This document shows, piece by piece, positions 17,314 through 25,457 of a stretch of DNA of 35,193 nt. Location: NCBI GenBank assembly GCA_023415575.1, contig JAEZKF010000034.1, forward strand, positions 1-35,193. The letters run 5' to 3'. Source of the DNA: Bacillota bacterium (lineage in GTDB: Bacteria; Bacillota; Clostridia; Oscillospirales; Ruminococcaceae). The first letter of the stretch is position 1. Each line of letters opens with the position of its first letter. The translations under genes were made by a program, and so were the position numbers. The notes under the pieces were generated by a model that saw nothing but the letters and a program-made list of their open reading frames with translations, made no database searches and had not been told where the DNA came from.

Positions 17314-17658
17314 ATGGATGCCCTGAAGCAGATCTCCGATGCGCATCTGAAAAATGAGATGCCCGAAATCAACATCGGTGACACCGTGAGAGTACACGTC
17401 AGAATTAAGGAAGGCGAGCGCTCCAGAATTCAGACCTTTGAAGGTACAGTAATCGCCCGCAAGCATGGCGGTATATCCGAGACCTTCACCGTACGCCGTG
17501 TTTCCTATGGCGTAGGCGTTGAAAGAGTGTTCCCGATTCACTCACCGAATGTGGAAAAGGTTGAGATCGTAAGAAACGGCCGTGTTCGCAGAGCGAAGCT
17601 TTACTATCTGCGCGGCAGGGTTGGTAAGTCCGCCAAGGTTAAGCAGCAGCTTCAATAA
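17314..17658 (+). CDS. rplS: 50S ribosomal protein L19
   Basis: L19 binds at the interface of the ribosomal subunits. The 114 residues match the family over their whole length, with IKEGERSRIQTFEG, ISETFTVRRVSYGVGVERVF and RRAKLYYLRGRVGKSAKV. AAGGAGG (17299-17305) precedes the ATG with good spacing. The gene has its own promoter and is followed at once by a strong terminator, so it is probably expressed apart from the his operon upstream. lepB, rbgA and rnhB follow, as in many Firmicutes. Confidence 0.98.
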   Translation: MDALKQISDAHLKNEMPEINIGDTVRVHVRIKEGERSRIQTFEGTVIARKHGGISETFTVRRVSYGVGVERVFPIHSPNVEKVEIVRNGRVRRAKLYYLRGRVGKSAKVKQQLQ

Positions 17659-17664
17659 GGTGAT

Positions 17665-17693
17665 AAAAAGGGACATCATTGTCCCTTTTTTGC
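17665..17693 (+). terminator. Intrinsic terminator after rplS
   Basis: AAAAAGGGAC (17665-17674) and GTCCCTTTTT (17681-17690) form a perfect ten-base-pair stem with the loop ATCATT, and T residues continue to 17691. This is the clearest intrinsic terminator in the window. Confidence 0.92.
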
Positions 17694-17738
17694 TTTTGTT
17701 TTTATTTAGTTGACAATTATATGGGAAGAAGGGCTATC

Positions 17739-18326
17739 ATGAACCAGAACGCAGAGCTTCATACACAGCAGCAGGAAGCTGTTGCGGCACCGGAGCCTTT
17801 AAAGGCAAACCCGCTTATGACTGCATATGAATGGGTAGAAACTCTCATATGGTGTTTTTTGTTTGTCGTAATTCTGTTTACATTTGTAGTTCGCGTTGTT
17901 GGTGTCTCCGGCCCATCAATGCAGGATACCCTTCACGACGGCGAAAGATTAGTTACTATTAACTACTTCACCCCGAAATATGGGGATATCGTAGCAATTA
18001 CACAGCCGAAAGAACTCGAGGTTCCGCTTGTAAAGCGTGTGATTGCAACTGAGGGACAGGTAGTTGACATCAATTTTGAGACCGGAGAGGTTTATGTTGA
18101 TGGAAAACTGTTAACCGAACCCTACATTAAAACCCCCACAAATGTTTCGGGAGATGTCGAGTTTCCCGTGACAGTTCCCAAAGGGCGCGTCTTCGTGCTC
18201 GGCGATAACCGCGAGGTATCGCTGGACAGCCGCTATTCCGAGGTGGGAATGATAGATGTCCGCTATATCTTTGGCAAGGTAGTCTTTCGCTTGCTCCCTA
18301 TGAACAAAGCAGGCGTACCCAAATAG
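17739..18326 (+). CDS. lepB: Type I signal peptidase
   Basis: This enzyme cuts signal peptides from secreted proteins on the outer face of the membrane. The 195 residues contain a cytoplasmic N-terminal tail, one membrane helix (about 35-53), the catalytic Ser60 in SGPSMQDTL, the catalytic Lys99 in PLVKRVIATEGQ and the GDNREVSLDSRY box. A single N-terminal helix is typical of Gram-positive signal peptidases. The start ATG 17739 is preceded by GGAAGAAGGG. It lies just downstream of the rplS terminator. I see no convincing promoter of its own, so read-through or a weak promoter may drive it. Confidence 0.95.
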   Translation: MNQNAELHTQQQEAVAAPEPLKANPLMTAYEWVETLIWCFLFVVILFTFVVRVVGVSGPSMQDTLHDGERLVTINYFTPKYGDIVAITQPKELEVPLVKRVIATEGQVVDINFETGEVYVDGKLLTEPYIKTPTNVSGDVEFPVTVPKGRVFVLGDNREVSLDSRYSEVGMIDVRYIFGKVVFRLLPMNKAGVPK

Positions 18327-18367
18327 TGAACTCATCTGATGGGTTTAAATGAAATTTGGTGAACACA

Positions 18368-19234
18368 ATGACTGATATTCCATCCATCCAGTGGTTTCCT
18401 GGACATATGGCAAAAACGCGGCGGCTTATGAAAGAAAGCCTGCCGCTTGTTGACATTGTGGTGGAGCTGCTAGATGCGCGTATTCCTGCCAGCAGCAGGA
18501 ACCCCGAAATTGATAAGCTGGTTAAGAACAAGCCCCGTGTGGTGCTGCTGAATAAATGTGATACCGCAGACCCCCAGATAACCAAACGCTGGTGCGATTA
18601 TTTTGCGCGCCATGGTATCCGTGCCTTGCCGGTGGACTGCCGAACCGGATACGGCCTCAAGGGATTTATTCCTCTTATTCATGAGCAGCTGCGTGATGAG
18701 CTTGCGCGCAGAGAGAAAAAGGGCATGGCAGGAAGACCCCTGCGAATGATGATTGTTGGTATTCCCAATGTCGGAAAGTCGTCCCTTATCAACCGCCTTG
18801 CCGGTTCTAAACGTGCTAAGGTAGAAGATCGCCCCGGTGTTACACGCGGTAGGCAATGGGTAAGCCTTGACGGCGGGATTGAGCTACTCGATATGCCCGG
18901 CGTACTGTGGCCGAAGTTTGAAGATAGCCTTGTGGGCGAGCGGCTTGCCTTTACGGGTGCGGTTAAGGACGATATCCTTGACATCGAGCACCTCGCAATC
19001 CGCCTGCTTGGCCTGCTTGCGCGCGATTACCCCGATTTGCTTGATGCCCGATACAAGACGGGAGATGTAACTGGCTTAGAAGACCACGAGCTGCTTACAC
19101 TGGTGGGCAAAAAGCGCGGCATGCTGATTTCTGGCGGTGAGGTGAACACCGAACGCGCGGCTGTAGCGGTGCTTGATGAGTTCCGCAGCGGTAAAATCGG
19201 GCGGATTTCTCTGGAGGTTCCGCCAAACGACTAA
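18368..19234 (+). CDS. rbgA: Ribosome biogenesis GTPase A (YlqF)
   Basis: RbgA is a circularly permuted GTPase needed for late assembly of the 50S subunit. The 288 residues begin with the family's WFPGHMAK (about 9-16). The G motifs appear in permuted order: NKCD (62-65) comes before the P-loop GIPNVGKS (131-138), the G2 Thr near 159 and DMPG (175-178). A C-terminal helical domain follows. The ATG at 18368 follows GGTGA by six bases. Earlier TTG and GTG codons (18356, 18359) are less likely. It lies between lepB and rnhB, as in Bacillus subtilis. Confidence 0.95.
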   Translation: MTDIPSIQWFPGHMAKTRRLMKESLPLVDIVVELLDARIPASSRNPEIDKLVKNKPRVVLLNKCDTADPQITKRWCDYFARHGIRALPVDCRTGYGLKGFIPLIHEQLRDELARREKKGMAGRPLRMMIVGIPNVGKSSLINRLAGSKRAKVEDRPGVTRGRQWVSLDGGIELLDMPGVLWPKFEDSLVGERLAFTGAVKDDILDIEHLAIRLLGLLARDYPDLLDARYKTGDVTGLEDHELLTLVGKKRGMLISGGEVNTERAAVAVLDEFRSGKIGRISLEVPPND

Positions 19235-19276
19235 GCGATCGGAAGTGCCCTGACAATATTGACAAGGGGAATCTCT

Positions 19277-19891
19277 ATGAATGACCTGTTTGCCTTTGAT
19301 AATATATATTATGAAAAGGGCTGTAAGGCACTGTGCGGCGTAGACGAGGCGGGCAGGGGCCCCCTTGCCGGACCGGTGTTTGCCGCAGCGGTCATTCTTC
19401 CGACTGATACTGTAATTGACGGCTTAAACGATTCAAAAAAGCTCTCGGAGAAAAAGAGGGAGCTTTTGTTTGATGTGATAACCTCAAACGCGGTTTCTTA
19501 CTGTATTGCATACGCAACAGAAGCTGAAATTGATGAATACAACATCCTGCAGGCGACCTTTCTTGCCATGCAGCGGGCGGTTGCAGGGCTTTTGGTGAAG
19601 CCCGATTATCTCTTGATAGACGGCAACCGGCAGCCGGCCTTTTCGGTTGATTGCGAATGTGTTGTAAAGGGCGATGGAAAAAGCGCTTGTATAGCTGCGG
19701 CCTCGATTCTTGCTAAGGTCGCTCGAGACCGCTATTTATGTGTGCTGGATGAGCAGTATCCGCAATATTCCTTTGCGCAGCATAAGGGCTACCCGACAGA
19801 GCTCCATTATGAGAGGCTTCGCGCCTATGGAGCTTCTCCTGTTCACCGCAAAAGCTTTTTAAAGAAGTTTTTCGCGGAGGAAGTGCGATGA
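19277..19891 (+). CDS. rnhB: Ribonuclease HII
   Basis: RNase HII removes single ribonucleotides and RNA primers from DNA-RNA hybrids. The 204 residues hold the acidic active site at Asp23 and Glu24 in CGVDEAGRGPLAGPVFAA, a further Asp in YLLIDGNRQP and the GDGKSACIAAASILAKVARD block. AAGGGGA lies six bases before ATG 19277, which makes the in-frame TTG at 19259 unlikely. The stop overlaps the yraN start (ATGA), so the two are coupled. Confidence 0.96.
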   Translation: MNDLFAFDNIYYEKGCKALCGVDEAGRGPLAGPVFAAAVILPTDTVIDGLNDSKKLSEKKRELLFDVITSNAVSYCIAYATEAEIDEYNILQATFLAMQRAVAGLLVKPDYLLIDGNRQPAFSVDCECVVKGDGKSACIAAASILAKVARDRYLCVLDEQYPQYSFAQHKGYPTELHYERLRAYGASPVHRKSFLKKFFAEEVR

Positions 19892-20253
19892 ATAAACTCG
19901 GCTCTTTTGCAGAACAATACGCCGCATCCCGTCTTGCGCAGGATGGTTATGAGATTATTGCTCAGAACTATCACTCCCGTTACGGCGAGATTGATATCAT
20001 CGCTGTGAAGGATAACGTCATCGTGTTTGCGGAGGTCAAGGCGAGGTCACCGAAATCGGTCTATTCACCAAGCGAGGCTGTAACCCAAGTCAAGATGAAA
20101 AAGATTACAGCGACGGCTCTATGTTTTTTGCAACAGAACCCTTGCAATCTGCAGCCACGTTTTGATGTGATTGAGCTTGTTGCTGTTGACAAGGACGGCC
20201 CTCGGGTACTATCCTATAATCATATTGTCGGGGCCTTTGACGCGGTTTACTAA
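19888..20253 (+). CDS. yraN: YraN family (UPF0102) putative nuclease
   Basis: This 121-residue protein belongs to a widespread family with a PD-(D/E)XK-like fold and no settled function. It shows the family pattern GSFAEQYAASRLAQDGYEII, the acidic GEIDIIA and the FAEVKAR motif, which supply the Glu, Asp and Glu-x-Lys of the putative metal site. It overlaps rnhB by four bases, and this pairing is conserved in many bacteria, which suggests a role in DNA repair or processing. The role itself is inference. Confidence 0.9.
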   Translation: MNKLGSFAEQYAASRLAQDGYEIIAQNYHSRYGEIDIIAVKDNVIVFAEVKARSPKSVYSPSEAVTQVKMKKITATALCFLQQNPCNLQPRFDVIELVAVDKDGPRVLSYNHIVGAFDAVY

Positions 20254-20284
20254 TGCCCCTAGTGCGTACCATATCAAATGACTG

Positions 20285-20307
20285 TCAAAGCTTTATAAGG
20301 CTTTTGA
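20285..20307 (+). terminator. Weak hairpin after yraN
   Basis: TCAAAGC (20285-20291) can pair with GCTTTTGA (20300-20307) with one bulged T. There is no T-tract after it, so termination is uncertain. The 73-base gap holds nothing else I can identify. Confidence 0.3.
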
Positions 20308-20326
20308 TGGACGATGGGAGTGACTT

Positions 20327-21250
20327 ATGAATTACTTTGACCTACACTGCGACACACTGTCGGAGATGCTCAAAAACAATACCCCTCTTTCAGACGGCGA
20401 TACGGCCGTCAGCTTAAAAAAGGGGGAGGGACTTAAATCCTGGTGCCAGTGTTTTGCTGTTTGGACACACGACTCGGTCAAAGGGGATGCTGCGTACCAG
20501 AACTACAAAAAACAGATCTCCTTGCTAAAGGAACAGGCCCTTCTTAACAGTGACCGCATGAGCTTTTGCAAAACAAGAGCGGATATTTCTCAGACGGTTG
20601 CCGATGGCAAATGTGCCGCTATATTAACAGTAGAAAACGGCGCTGTGATAGCCGGTGATCTTTCTCGCATCAGCGAGCTGAAAAAAGATGGTGTAAAGAT
20701 ATTCTCCTTTACATGGAATGGCAAGAACGAGCTGGGCAGCGGTGTCGGAGGAAATCACACCCTTTCGATGATTGGACGCAGCGCAGTGGTGGAACTCAAT
20801 CGCGCGAATATTACAATCGATGTATCGCATATCTCGGACAAGGGATTTTATGATATTCTAAACCTTACAAGCAAGCCGATTATTGCGACCCATTCCAATG
20901 CACGCAGAATCTGCAAGCATCCAAGAAACCTCACGGATGAACAGTTTGAAGCGATTGTTCACACCGGCGGCATTGTGGGTATCAACTTCTATAAGCTGTT
21001 TTTAAACAATTCCAAAAACGCGGGAATTACGGATATCATCCGTCATATAGAGCATTTTTTGTCGCTGGGCGGCGAAAACAGTATTAGCATCGGCTCGGAC
21101 TTCGATGGGGCAGAACCTCCGGCAAAACTCAAAGACCTCACCACGATAGGTACTCTGCGCGAGGAGCTGCAAAAGCAGTTTGGCGAGGAGCTCACCGAAA
21201 AGATAATGTTTAAAAACGCATTTGATTTTGCGATGAAGAACTTCGACTAA
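20327..21250 (+). CDS. Membrane dipeptidase family (peptidase M19) protein
   Basis: M19 enzymes are zinc dipeptidases related to mammalian renal dipeptidase; in bacteria they act on dipeptides, including some with D-residues. The 307 residues start NYFDLHCDTLSEM with zinc ligands His7 and Asp9, the bridging Glu103 in TVENGA, and later DVSHIS, ATHSNARRICKHPRNLTDEQ and GSDFDGAEPP, which complete the metal site. No signal peptide is present, so despite the family name the protein should be cytoplasmic. GGGAG precedes the ATG. The substrate cannot be told from sequence. Confidence 0.9.
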   Translation: MNYFDLHCDTLSEMLKNNTPLSDGDTAVSLKKGEGLKSWCQCFAVWTHDSVKGDAAYQNYKKQISLLKEQALLNSDRMSFCKTRADISQTVADGKCAAILTVENGAVIAGDLSRISELKKDGVKIFSFTWNGKNELGSGVGGNHTLSMIGRSAVVELNRANITIDVSHISDKGFYDILNLTSKPIIATHSNARRICKHPRNLTDEQFEAIVHTGGIVGINFYKLFLNNSKNAGITDIIRHIEHFLSLGGENSISIGSDFDGAEPPAKLKDLTTIGTLREELQKQFGEELTEKIMFKNAFDFAMKNFD

Positions 21251-21299
21251 AGCCCACCTGGTCGGTAAAAACCTGCATAAGGAAAGGTTGAACTGTGAC

Positions 21300-22799
21300 A
21301 TGGAATACAAAAGTACCCGGAACTCTTCGCTGCGCGTTTCATCCGCACAGGCTATTGCACAAGGAATCTCGGAGGATGGCGGCCTGTTTGTGCCTGAATA
21401 TATCCCGAGCCTGACGCAAAACGACATCAAGGCCTTGTGTGAGATGAGCTATATTGAGCGTGCAGAGAGCATTCTGCTCAAGTATCTCACTGATTTTACG
21501 CTTGATGAGATTAAGATGTGTGCGCAAGGGGCATACGGCAACGGAAAGTTTGATGATGACATCCCCGCGCCGCTTGCCCGACTGGGGGAAAATGCCTACA
21601 TGCTCGAGCTGTGGCATGGACCCACCTGCGCATTTAAGGATATGGCACTTCAGATTCTGCCTTACCTCCTGACCGTCAGCGCAAAAAAGACGATTGACGG
21701 CAAGGAGGTTGTCATCCTCGTTGCAACCTCGGGTGATACCGGAAAGGCGGCACTTGAAGGTTTTAAGGATGTGCCCGGAACCCGTATTATGGCCTTCTAT
21801 CCGCAGGACGGCGTAAGTGAGATGCAACGTCTGCAGATGGTTACCCAAGAAGGTGACAATGTTTTTGTCTGCGCGGTTAAAGGCAACTTTGACGATTGCC
21901 AGCGTGGCGTAAAGCGAATCTTTACCGATAAGGAAACGGTTTCAAAGCTATCTGAATACGGCCTTGTTTTTTCCAGCGCAAACTCAATTAACTGGGGCAG
22001 GCTCTTGCCGCAGATCGTTTACTATATCAGCGCATACTGCGATCTTGTTAAGGATGGCTGCATCAGCCTAGGCGATGCAATCAATGTTGTGGTGCCCACC
22101 GGCAACTTCGGCAACATCCTTGCCGCATACTATGCAAAAGAGATGGGCCTGCCTATCGCTCGGTTTATCTGTGCATCCAATGCAAATAAGATACTTACCG
22201 ATTTTATCGAGACCGGTGTGTATGATACAAACCGTCCCTTTTACACCACCATCTCTCCGTCGATGGATATCCTTGTTTCCAGCAACCTAGAACGGCTTTT
22301 GTACCATCTCTCGGATGATAACGACACTTACATGAAAAACTGCATGTCGGCGTTGTCAACAAAGGGAAGATATGAGGTAACCCCAGAGGTGCTCATAAAG
22401 CTCAAAGACTTGTTTGTGGGCGGCTACTGTGACGACGAGCAAACCAAAAAGACCATTCACAGCCTGTTTGAGGATTTTGCGTACGTTGCGGATACCCATA
22501 CTGCGGTTGCGTATAAGGTGTATCAGGATTATGTAGCCAAAACAGGCGATAAGACGGTAACGGTAATCGCATCGACCGCAAACGCATATAAGTTCCCCGC
22601 AAGTGTATATGAAGCAATTGCCCAAGAAACGACCACCGCGTCGGAGTTTGAGCTTGCAAGAAAGCTTTGCGAAAAAACCGGCGCCGAGATTCCGGCGCCG
22701 CTTGAAGGGCTTGAAAACCGCAAGGTTCGCTTTGAAAAATGCTGTGACAGCGACACAATGCGCGAAGCGGTGTATAGCTACCTTGGTATAAACGGGTAA
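21300..22799 (+). CDS. thrC: Threonine synthase
   Basis: It converts O-phosphohomoserine to threonine with PLP. The 499 residues carry the PLP-binding Lys113 in HGPTCAFKDMALQ, the ATSGDTGKAAL phosphate loop and PTGNFGNILAAYYAKEMGLP. The size and the N-terminal Y-x-S-T-R opening fit the longer microbial form. The start is placed at ATG 21300. The in-frame TTG at 21288 directly overlaps the Shine-Dalgarno GGAAAGG. No hom or thrB gene is adjacent. Near the end the coding sequence contains a GC-rich self-complementary repeat (22679-22700). Confidence 0.96.
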   Translation: MEYKSTRNSSLRVSSAQAIAQGISEDGGLFVPEYIPSLTQNDIKALCEMSYIERAESILLKYLTDFTLDEIKMCAQGAYGNGKFDDDIPAPLARLGENAYMLELWHGPTCAFKDMALQILPYLLTVSAKKTIDGKEVVILVATSGDTGKAALEGFKDVPGTRIMAFYPQDGVSEMQRLQMVTQEGDNVFVCAVKGNFDDCQRGVKRIFTDKETVSKLSEYGLVFSSANSINWGRLLPQIVYYISAYCDLVKDGCISLGDAINVVVPTGNFGNILAAYYAKEMGLPIARFICASNANKILTDFIETGVYDTNRPFYTTISPSMDILVSSNLERLLYHLSDDNDTYMKNCMSALSTKGRYEVTPEVLIKLKDLFVGGYCDDEQTKKTIHSLFEDFAYVADTHTAVAYKVYQDYVAKTGDKTVTVIASTANAYKFPASVYEAIAQETTTASEFELARKLCEKTGAEIPAPLEGLENRKVRFEKCCDSDTMREAVYSYLGING

Positions 22800-22810
22800 A
22801 TCTATTGCAG

Positions 22811-22999
22811 TTATCGGTGCTCAAAGGTCACACAGGCCGTATCATTCTTTGTTGCCGCAAAGTTAGGGCCTACCTTAATGTGCGGTGCTGTGCAGTAATG
22901 GTTTTGCTCATTGTATATGCAGTTGTTTACATCGCAGACTATGCCTTCGAGATGCCGACCGGTCGGCTGTTCTTCAAACGATTTTGATTTATCCATCAT
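22811..22999 (-). CDS. Small cysteine-rich DUF1540 protein
   Basis: This 62-residue gene is read from the minus strand between thrC and a phosphoesterase. Its four Cys at 22, 27, 36 and 56 follow the DUF1540 pattern (C-x4-C-x8-C then a late Cys): CDVNNCIYNEQNHYC, then ATKNDTACVTFEHR. That spacing suggests a small metal-binding fold. It has one of the best ribosome binding sites here (AGGAGGTGAT), eight bases before ATG 22999; a second ATG follows at once. DUF1540 proteins are common in Clostridia and their function is not established. It converges on thrC, with only 11 bases between the stops. Confidence 0.88.
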   Translation of the reverse strand: MMDKSKSFEEQPTGRHLEGIVCDVNNCIYNEQNHYCTAPHIKVGPNFAATKNDTACVTFEHR

Positions 23000-23003
23000 C
23001 AAT

Positions 23004-23013
23004 ATCACCTCCT
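23004..23013 (-). promoter_or_regulatory. Near-perfect ribosome binding site of the DUF1540 gene
   Basis: On the minus strand AGGAGGTGAT is complementary to the 3' end of 16S rRNA over ten bases. It confirms that this short reading frame is a real gene. Confidence 0.85.
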
Positions 23014-23071
23014 CTCAAAAATAGTATTGATGTTGCGAAATTGAATATACTTTGGTCAAAGGAGGTGCTTT

Positions 23072-23758
23072 GTGGCGCTGTTTGTAATATCTGATTTGCA
23101 TTTGTCACTCGGTGAGGATAAACCGATGGACATTTTTCCCGGATGGGAAGGCTATATAGACCGCATCCGCCAAAACTGGCTGGACAGCGTTTCCGATGAG
23201 GATACCGTTGTAATCGGCGGGGACATCTCATGGGCACAGAGCCTTTCTGGAGCGCTGAAGGATTTTCAATTTATCGACGCTCTGCCGGGGAAAAAGGTTA
23301 TCATTAAAGGAAACCACGATTATTTTTGGACCACCAGGACCAAAATGGAAACCTTTTTTAAAGAAAACGGCATAAACAGCATCAGTATATTGCACAATAA
23401 TTGCATATGTGCTGAAGGTGTTTGCCTGTGCGGAACACGCGGCTGGATCTTTGACGGCAGCGAGCCTGCCGACCAAAAGGTGATTCTTCGCGAGGCAGGC
23501 AGGCTTAGAACCTCGCTCGAGCAAGGAAAAAGAACAGGGCTTGAGCTGCTTTGCTTTTTGCATTATCCGCCCCTGTTTGCACGAGAACGATGCGAGGAAA
23601 TACTAGAAGTGCTGCATCAATACCCGGTAAAGACCTGCTACTACGGACATATTCATGGCAACGGCTGTAATTATGCGGTGCAGGGAACGGTAGACGGAAT
23701 AGAATATATTATGACCTCTGCCGATTACCTGAGATTTAAGCCGCTTCGGATACTGTAA
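23072..23758 (+). CDS. Metallophosphoesterase family protein
   Basis: This 228-residue protein has the full calcineurin-like phosphoesterase pattern: SDLHLSLG (Asp8, His10), GGDISWA, KGNHDYFW, FLHYPP and YGHIHG, which together supply the two-metal site. It has no signal peptide or membrane segment. Similar stand-alone proteins in Firmicutes have no assigned substrate; nucleotides or phosphoproteins are possible. It starts with GTG at 23072 behind AAAGGAGGTG (23058-23067), a strong ribosome binding site. It is divergent from the DUF1540 gene, and the 72 bases between the two starts must hold both promoters, which I could not resolve. Confidence 0.88.
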   Translation: MALFVISDLHLSLGEDKPMDIFPGWEGYIDRIRQNWLDSVSDEDTVVIGGDISWAQSLSGALKDFQFIDALPGKKVIIKGNHDYFWTTRTKMETFFKENGINSISILHNNCICAEGVCLCGTRGWIFDGSEPADQKVILREAGRLRTSLEQGKRTGLELLCFLHYPPLFARERCEEILEVLHQYPVKTCYYGHIHGNGCNYAVQGTVDGIEYIMTSADYLRFKPLRIL

Positions 23759-23831
23759 CCGGGGCAATCGCATACCGAGAATGAAGTGTATGTAAAAAAT
23801 AAATAAACTAGTAGATTTAGCAAAACGATTG

Positions 23832-23840
23832 TGGTATAAT
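23832..23840 (+). promoter_or_regulatory. Extended -10 promoter of tig
   Basis: TGGTATAAT (23832-23840) is a perfect extended -10 element (TG-N-TATAAT). The -35 region (near TAGATT) is poor, as is usual for extended -10 promoters. Transcription should begin near 23847, about 93 bases before tig. Confidence 0.75.
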
Positions 23841-23856
23841 CGAAAGGATAGATTGA

Positions 23857-23881
23857 CCCTGGGGTAATCTGCCCCATAGGG
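23857..23881 (+). other. Hairpin in the tig leader
   Basis: CCCTGGGG (23857-23864) pairs with CCCC and AGGG (23872-23881) with a two-base AT bulge and a seven-base loop. It lies close to the 5' end of the tig transcript and could stabilise the mRNA or bind a regulator. No T-run follows it. Confidence 0.45.
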
Positions 23882-23939
23882 TAAAGCGCAGTGGAACGTT
23901 TACCACCTAGATTAAGCGGTGACGAAAGGATTGTACAAA

Positions 23940-25370
23940 ATGCAGTTAAAATCATCCAAGGAAATCGAAAAAAACAGATATGAGCTTGAAGTTGCTGTGG
24001 GAGGCGAGGAGTTTACCGAAGCCGTAACCCGCGCATTCAAAAAGAATGCTCCTAAAATACAGATTCCCGGTTTCCGTAAAGGCAAGGCCCCCAGAAAGAT
24101 GATTGAGAAGATTTATGGCGAGCAGGTATTCTGGGAGGATGCCGTAAATGAGTTATATCCCTCGGCTTATGAGGATGCTGTTAAAGAAGCAGGCATTGAG
24201 CCTGTTGACCGTGCTGAGGTAGAGGTTACCTCGATTGACGCAAACGGCTTTACCTTTACCGCAAAGGTTTATGTTAAGCCTGAGGTTACTGTTAAAGCTT
24301 ACAAGGGACTTAAGGCTGAAAAAGAAACTCCCACCGTTACAGACGAGGAGATTGAGGAAGAGCTTAAGCGCTATCAGGAGCGCAATGCCCGCATCATCAA
24401 CGTTGATGACCGTGCAGCCGCTATGGGCGACAGCACCGTAATTGATTTTGAAGGCTTTGTAGACGGTGTTCCGTTTGAGGGTGGAAAGGCTGAAGGCTAC
24501 ACCCTGGTACTTGGCTCCGGACAGTTTATCCCCGGCTTTGAGGACCAGATAGTCGGCCATAACATCGGCGAGGAGTTTGACGTAAATGTCACATTCCCCG
24601 AGGAGTACCATGCTGAGAACCTCAAAGGCAAACCCGCCGTATTTAAGGTAAAGATTCACGAGATCAGCAGCAAAGAGCTGCCCGAGCTTGATGACGAGTT
24701 TGCAAAGGACGTCAGCGAGTTTGATACCCTTGCTGAGTTTAAAGAGGATATCAAAAAGCATATCCTTGAGCATAAAGACCATCATGCAAACGAGCATGTG
24801 GAGAACGCACTCATCGACCAGATTATCGATGCGATGGAGGGCGATATCCCCGAGGTTATGTACCAGAGACGCGTAGACGAGATGGTACAGGACTTTGAGT
24901 ACCGCTTAAAGTCTCAGGGCCTTGACCTTGATACCTACCTGCGCTATACGAACTCCACGCTTGAAACCTTCCGCAAGACCTTTGAGGAGCAGGCTACCCG
25001 TCAGGTAAAGATTCGTCTTGCACTCGAGAAGATTGCCCAGATGGAAAACCTGACCGCCAGCGAAGAGGACCTCGACGCTGAGTATAAGAAGATTGCCGAT
25101 GCCTATAAGATTGAAATAGAGCAGGTAAAGGGCTTTATCGCTGCTGAGGAGCTTTCCAAGGATATCGTCGTCAATAAGGCGATTGACCTTGTACGTTCCA
25201 GTGCGAAAATCACTGAGAAGGCCGCTGCTGAGGAACCGAAGAAGGCAGCTCCTAAGACAAAGAAGGCTGCTGCTAAGAAGGAGCCTGCACAGGCCGAGGC
25301 TAATGATGAAGCCCCCGCAGAGAAGAAGCCTGCAACCAGAAAAAAGGCTCAGCCTAAGACGGAAGAATAA
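23940..25370 (+). CDS. tig: Trigger factor (ribosome-associated chaperone and prolyl isomerase)
   Basis: Trigger factor binds the ribosome exit tunnel and helps new chains fold. The 476 residues comprise the N-terminal ribosome-binding domain (signature GFRKGKAP at 44-51), the FKBP-type isomerase domain (about 150-235) and the C-terminal chaperone arms. Most relatives are near 430 residues. The excess is a tail at about 428-476 made almost only of Lys, Ala, Pro, Glu, Thr and Gln, absent from typical trigger factors. ATG 23940 follows GAAAGGA by about ten bases, and an in-frame TTG at 23919 lacks such a site. clpP and clpX follow, as in many bacteria. Confidence 0.96.
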   Translation: MQLKSSKEIEKNRYELEVAVGGEEFTEAVTRAFKKNAPKIQIPGFRKGKAPRKMIEKIYGEQVFWEDAVNELYPSAYEDAVKEAGIEPVDRAEVEVTSIDANGFTFTAKVYVKPEVTVKAYKGLKAEKETPTVTDEEIEEELKRYQERNARIINVDDRAAAMGDSTVIDFEGFVDGVPFEGGKAEGYTLVLGSGQFIPGFEDQIVGHNIGEEFDVNVTFPEEYHAENLKGKPAVFKVKIHEISSKELPELDDEFAKDVSEFDTLAEFKEDIKKHILEHKDHHANEHVENALIDQIIDAMEGDIPEVMYQRRVDEMVQDFEYRLKSQGLDLDTYLRYTNSTLETFRKTFEEQATRQVKIRLALEKIAQMENLTASEEDLDAEYKKIADAYKIEIEQVKGFIAAEELSKDIVVNKAIDLVRSSAKITEKAAAEEPKKAAPKTKKAAAKKEPAQAEANDEAPAEKKPATRKKAQPKTEE

Positions 25371-25408
25371 GGCTTTGTATCTATTCCAAACAAATTGCAC
25401 AAAATACT

Positions 25409-25432
25409 GCGGTGCCCCATTATGGGGGCCGC
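25409..25432 (+). other. GC-rich hairpin between tig and clpP
   Basis: GCGG (25409-25412) pairs with CCGC (25429-25432) and CCCC (25415-25418) with GGGG (25424-25427), with a small internal bulge and the loop ATTAT. It stands a few bases before the clpP ribosome binding site and has no T-run, so it more likely shapes mRNA processing or clpP translation than ends transcription. Confidence 0.5.
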
Positions 25433-25457
25433 GTTAGAAAGGCAGGAGATAAACGAT

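Noticed and set aside
17709..17714. TTGACA upstream of lepB as a promoter
   Set aside because: At 17 bases downstream the -10 position reads GCTATC, a poor match, and it would fall just before the start codon.
24153..24797. Hydrophobic-looking minus-strand frame opposite tig
   Set aside because: The apparent membrane-like composition arises from reading acidic and Lys-rich trigger factor codons backwards.
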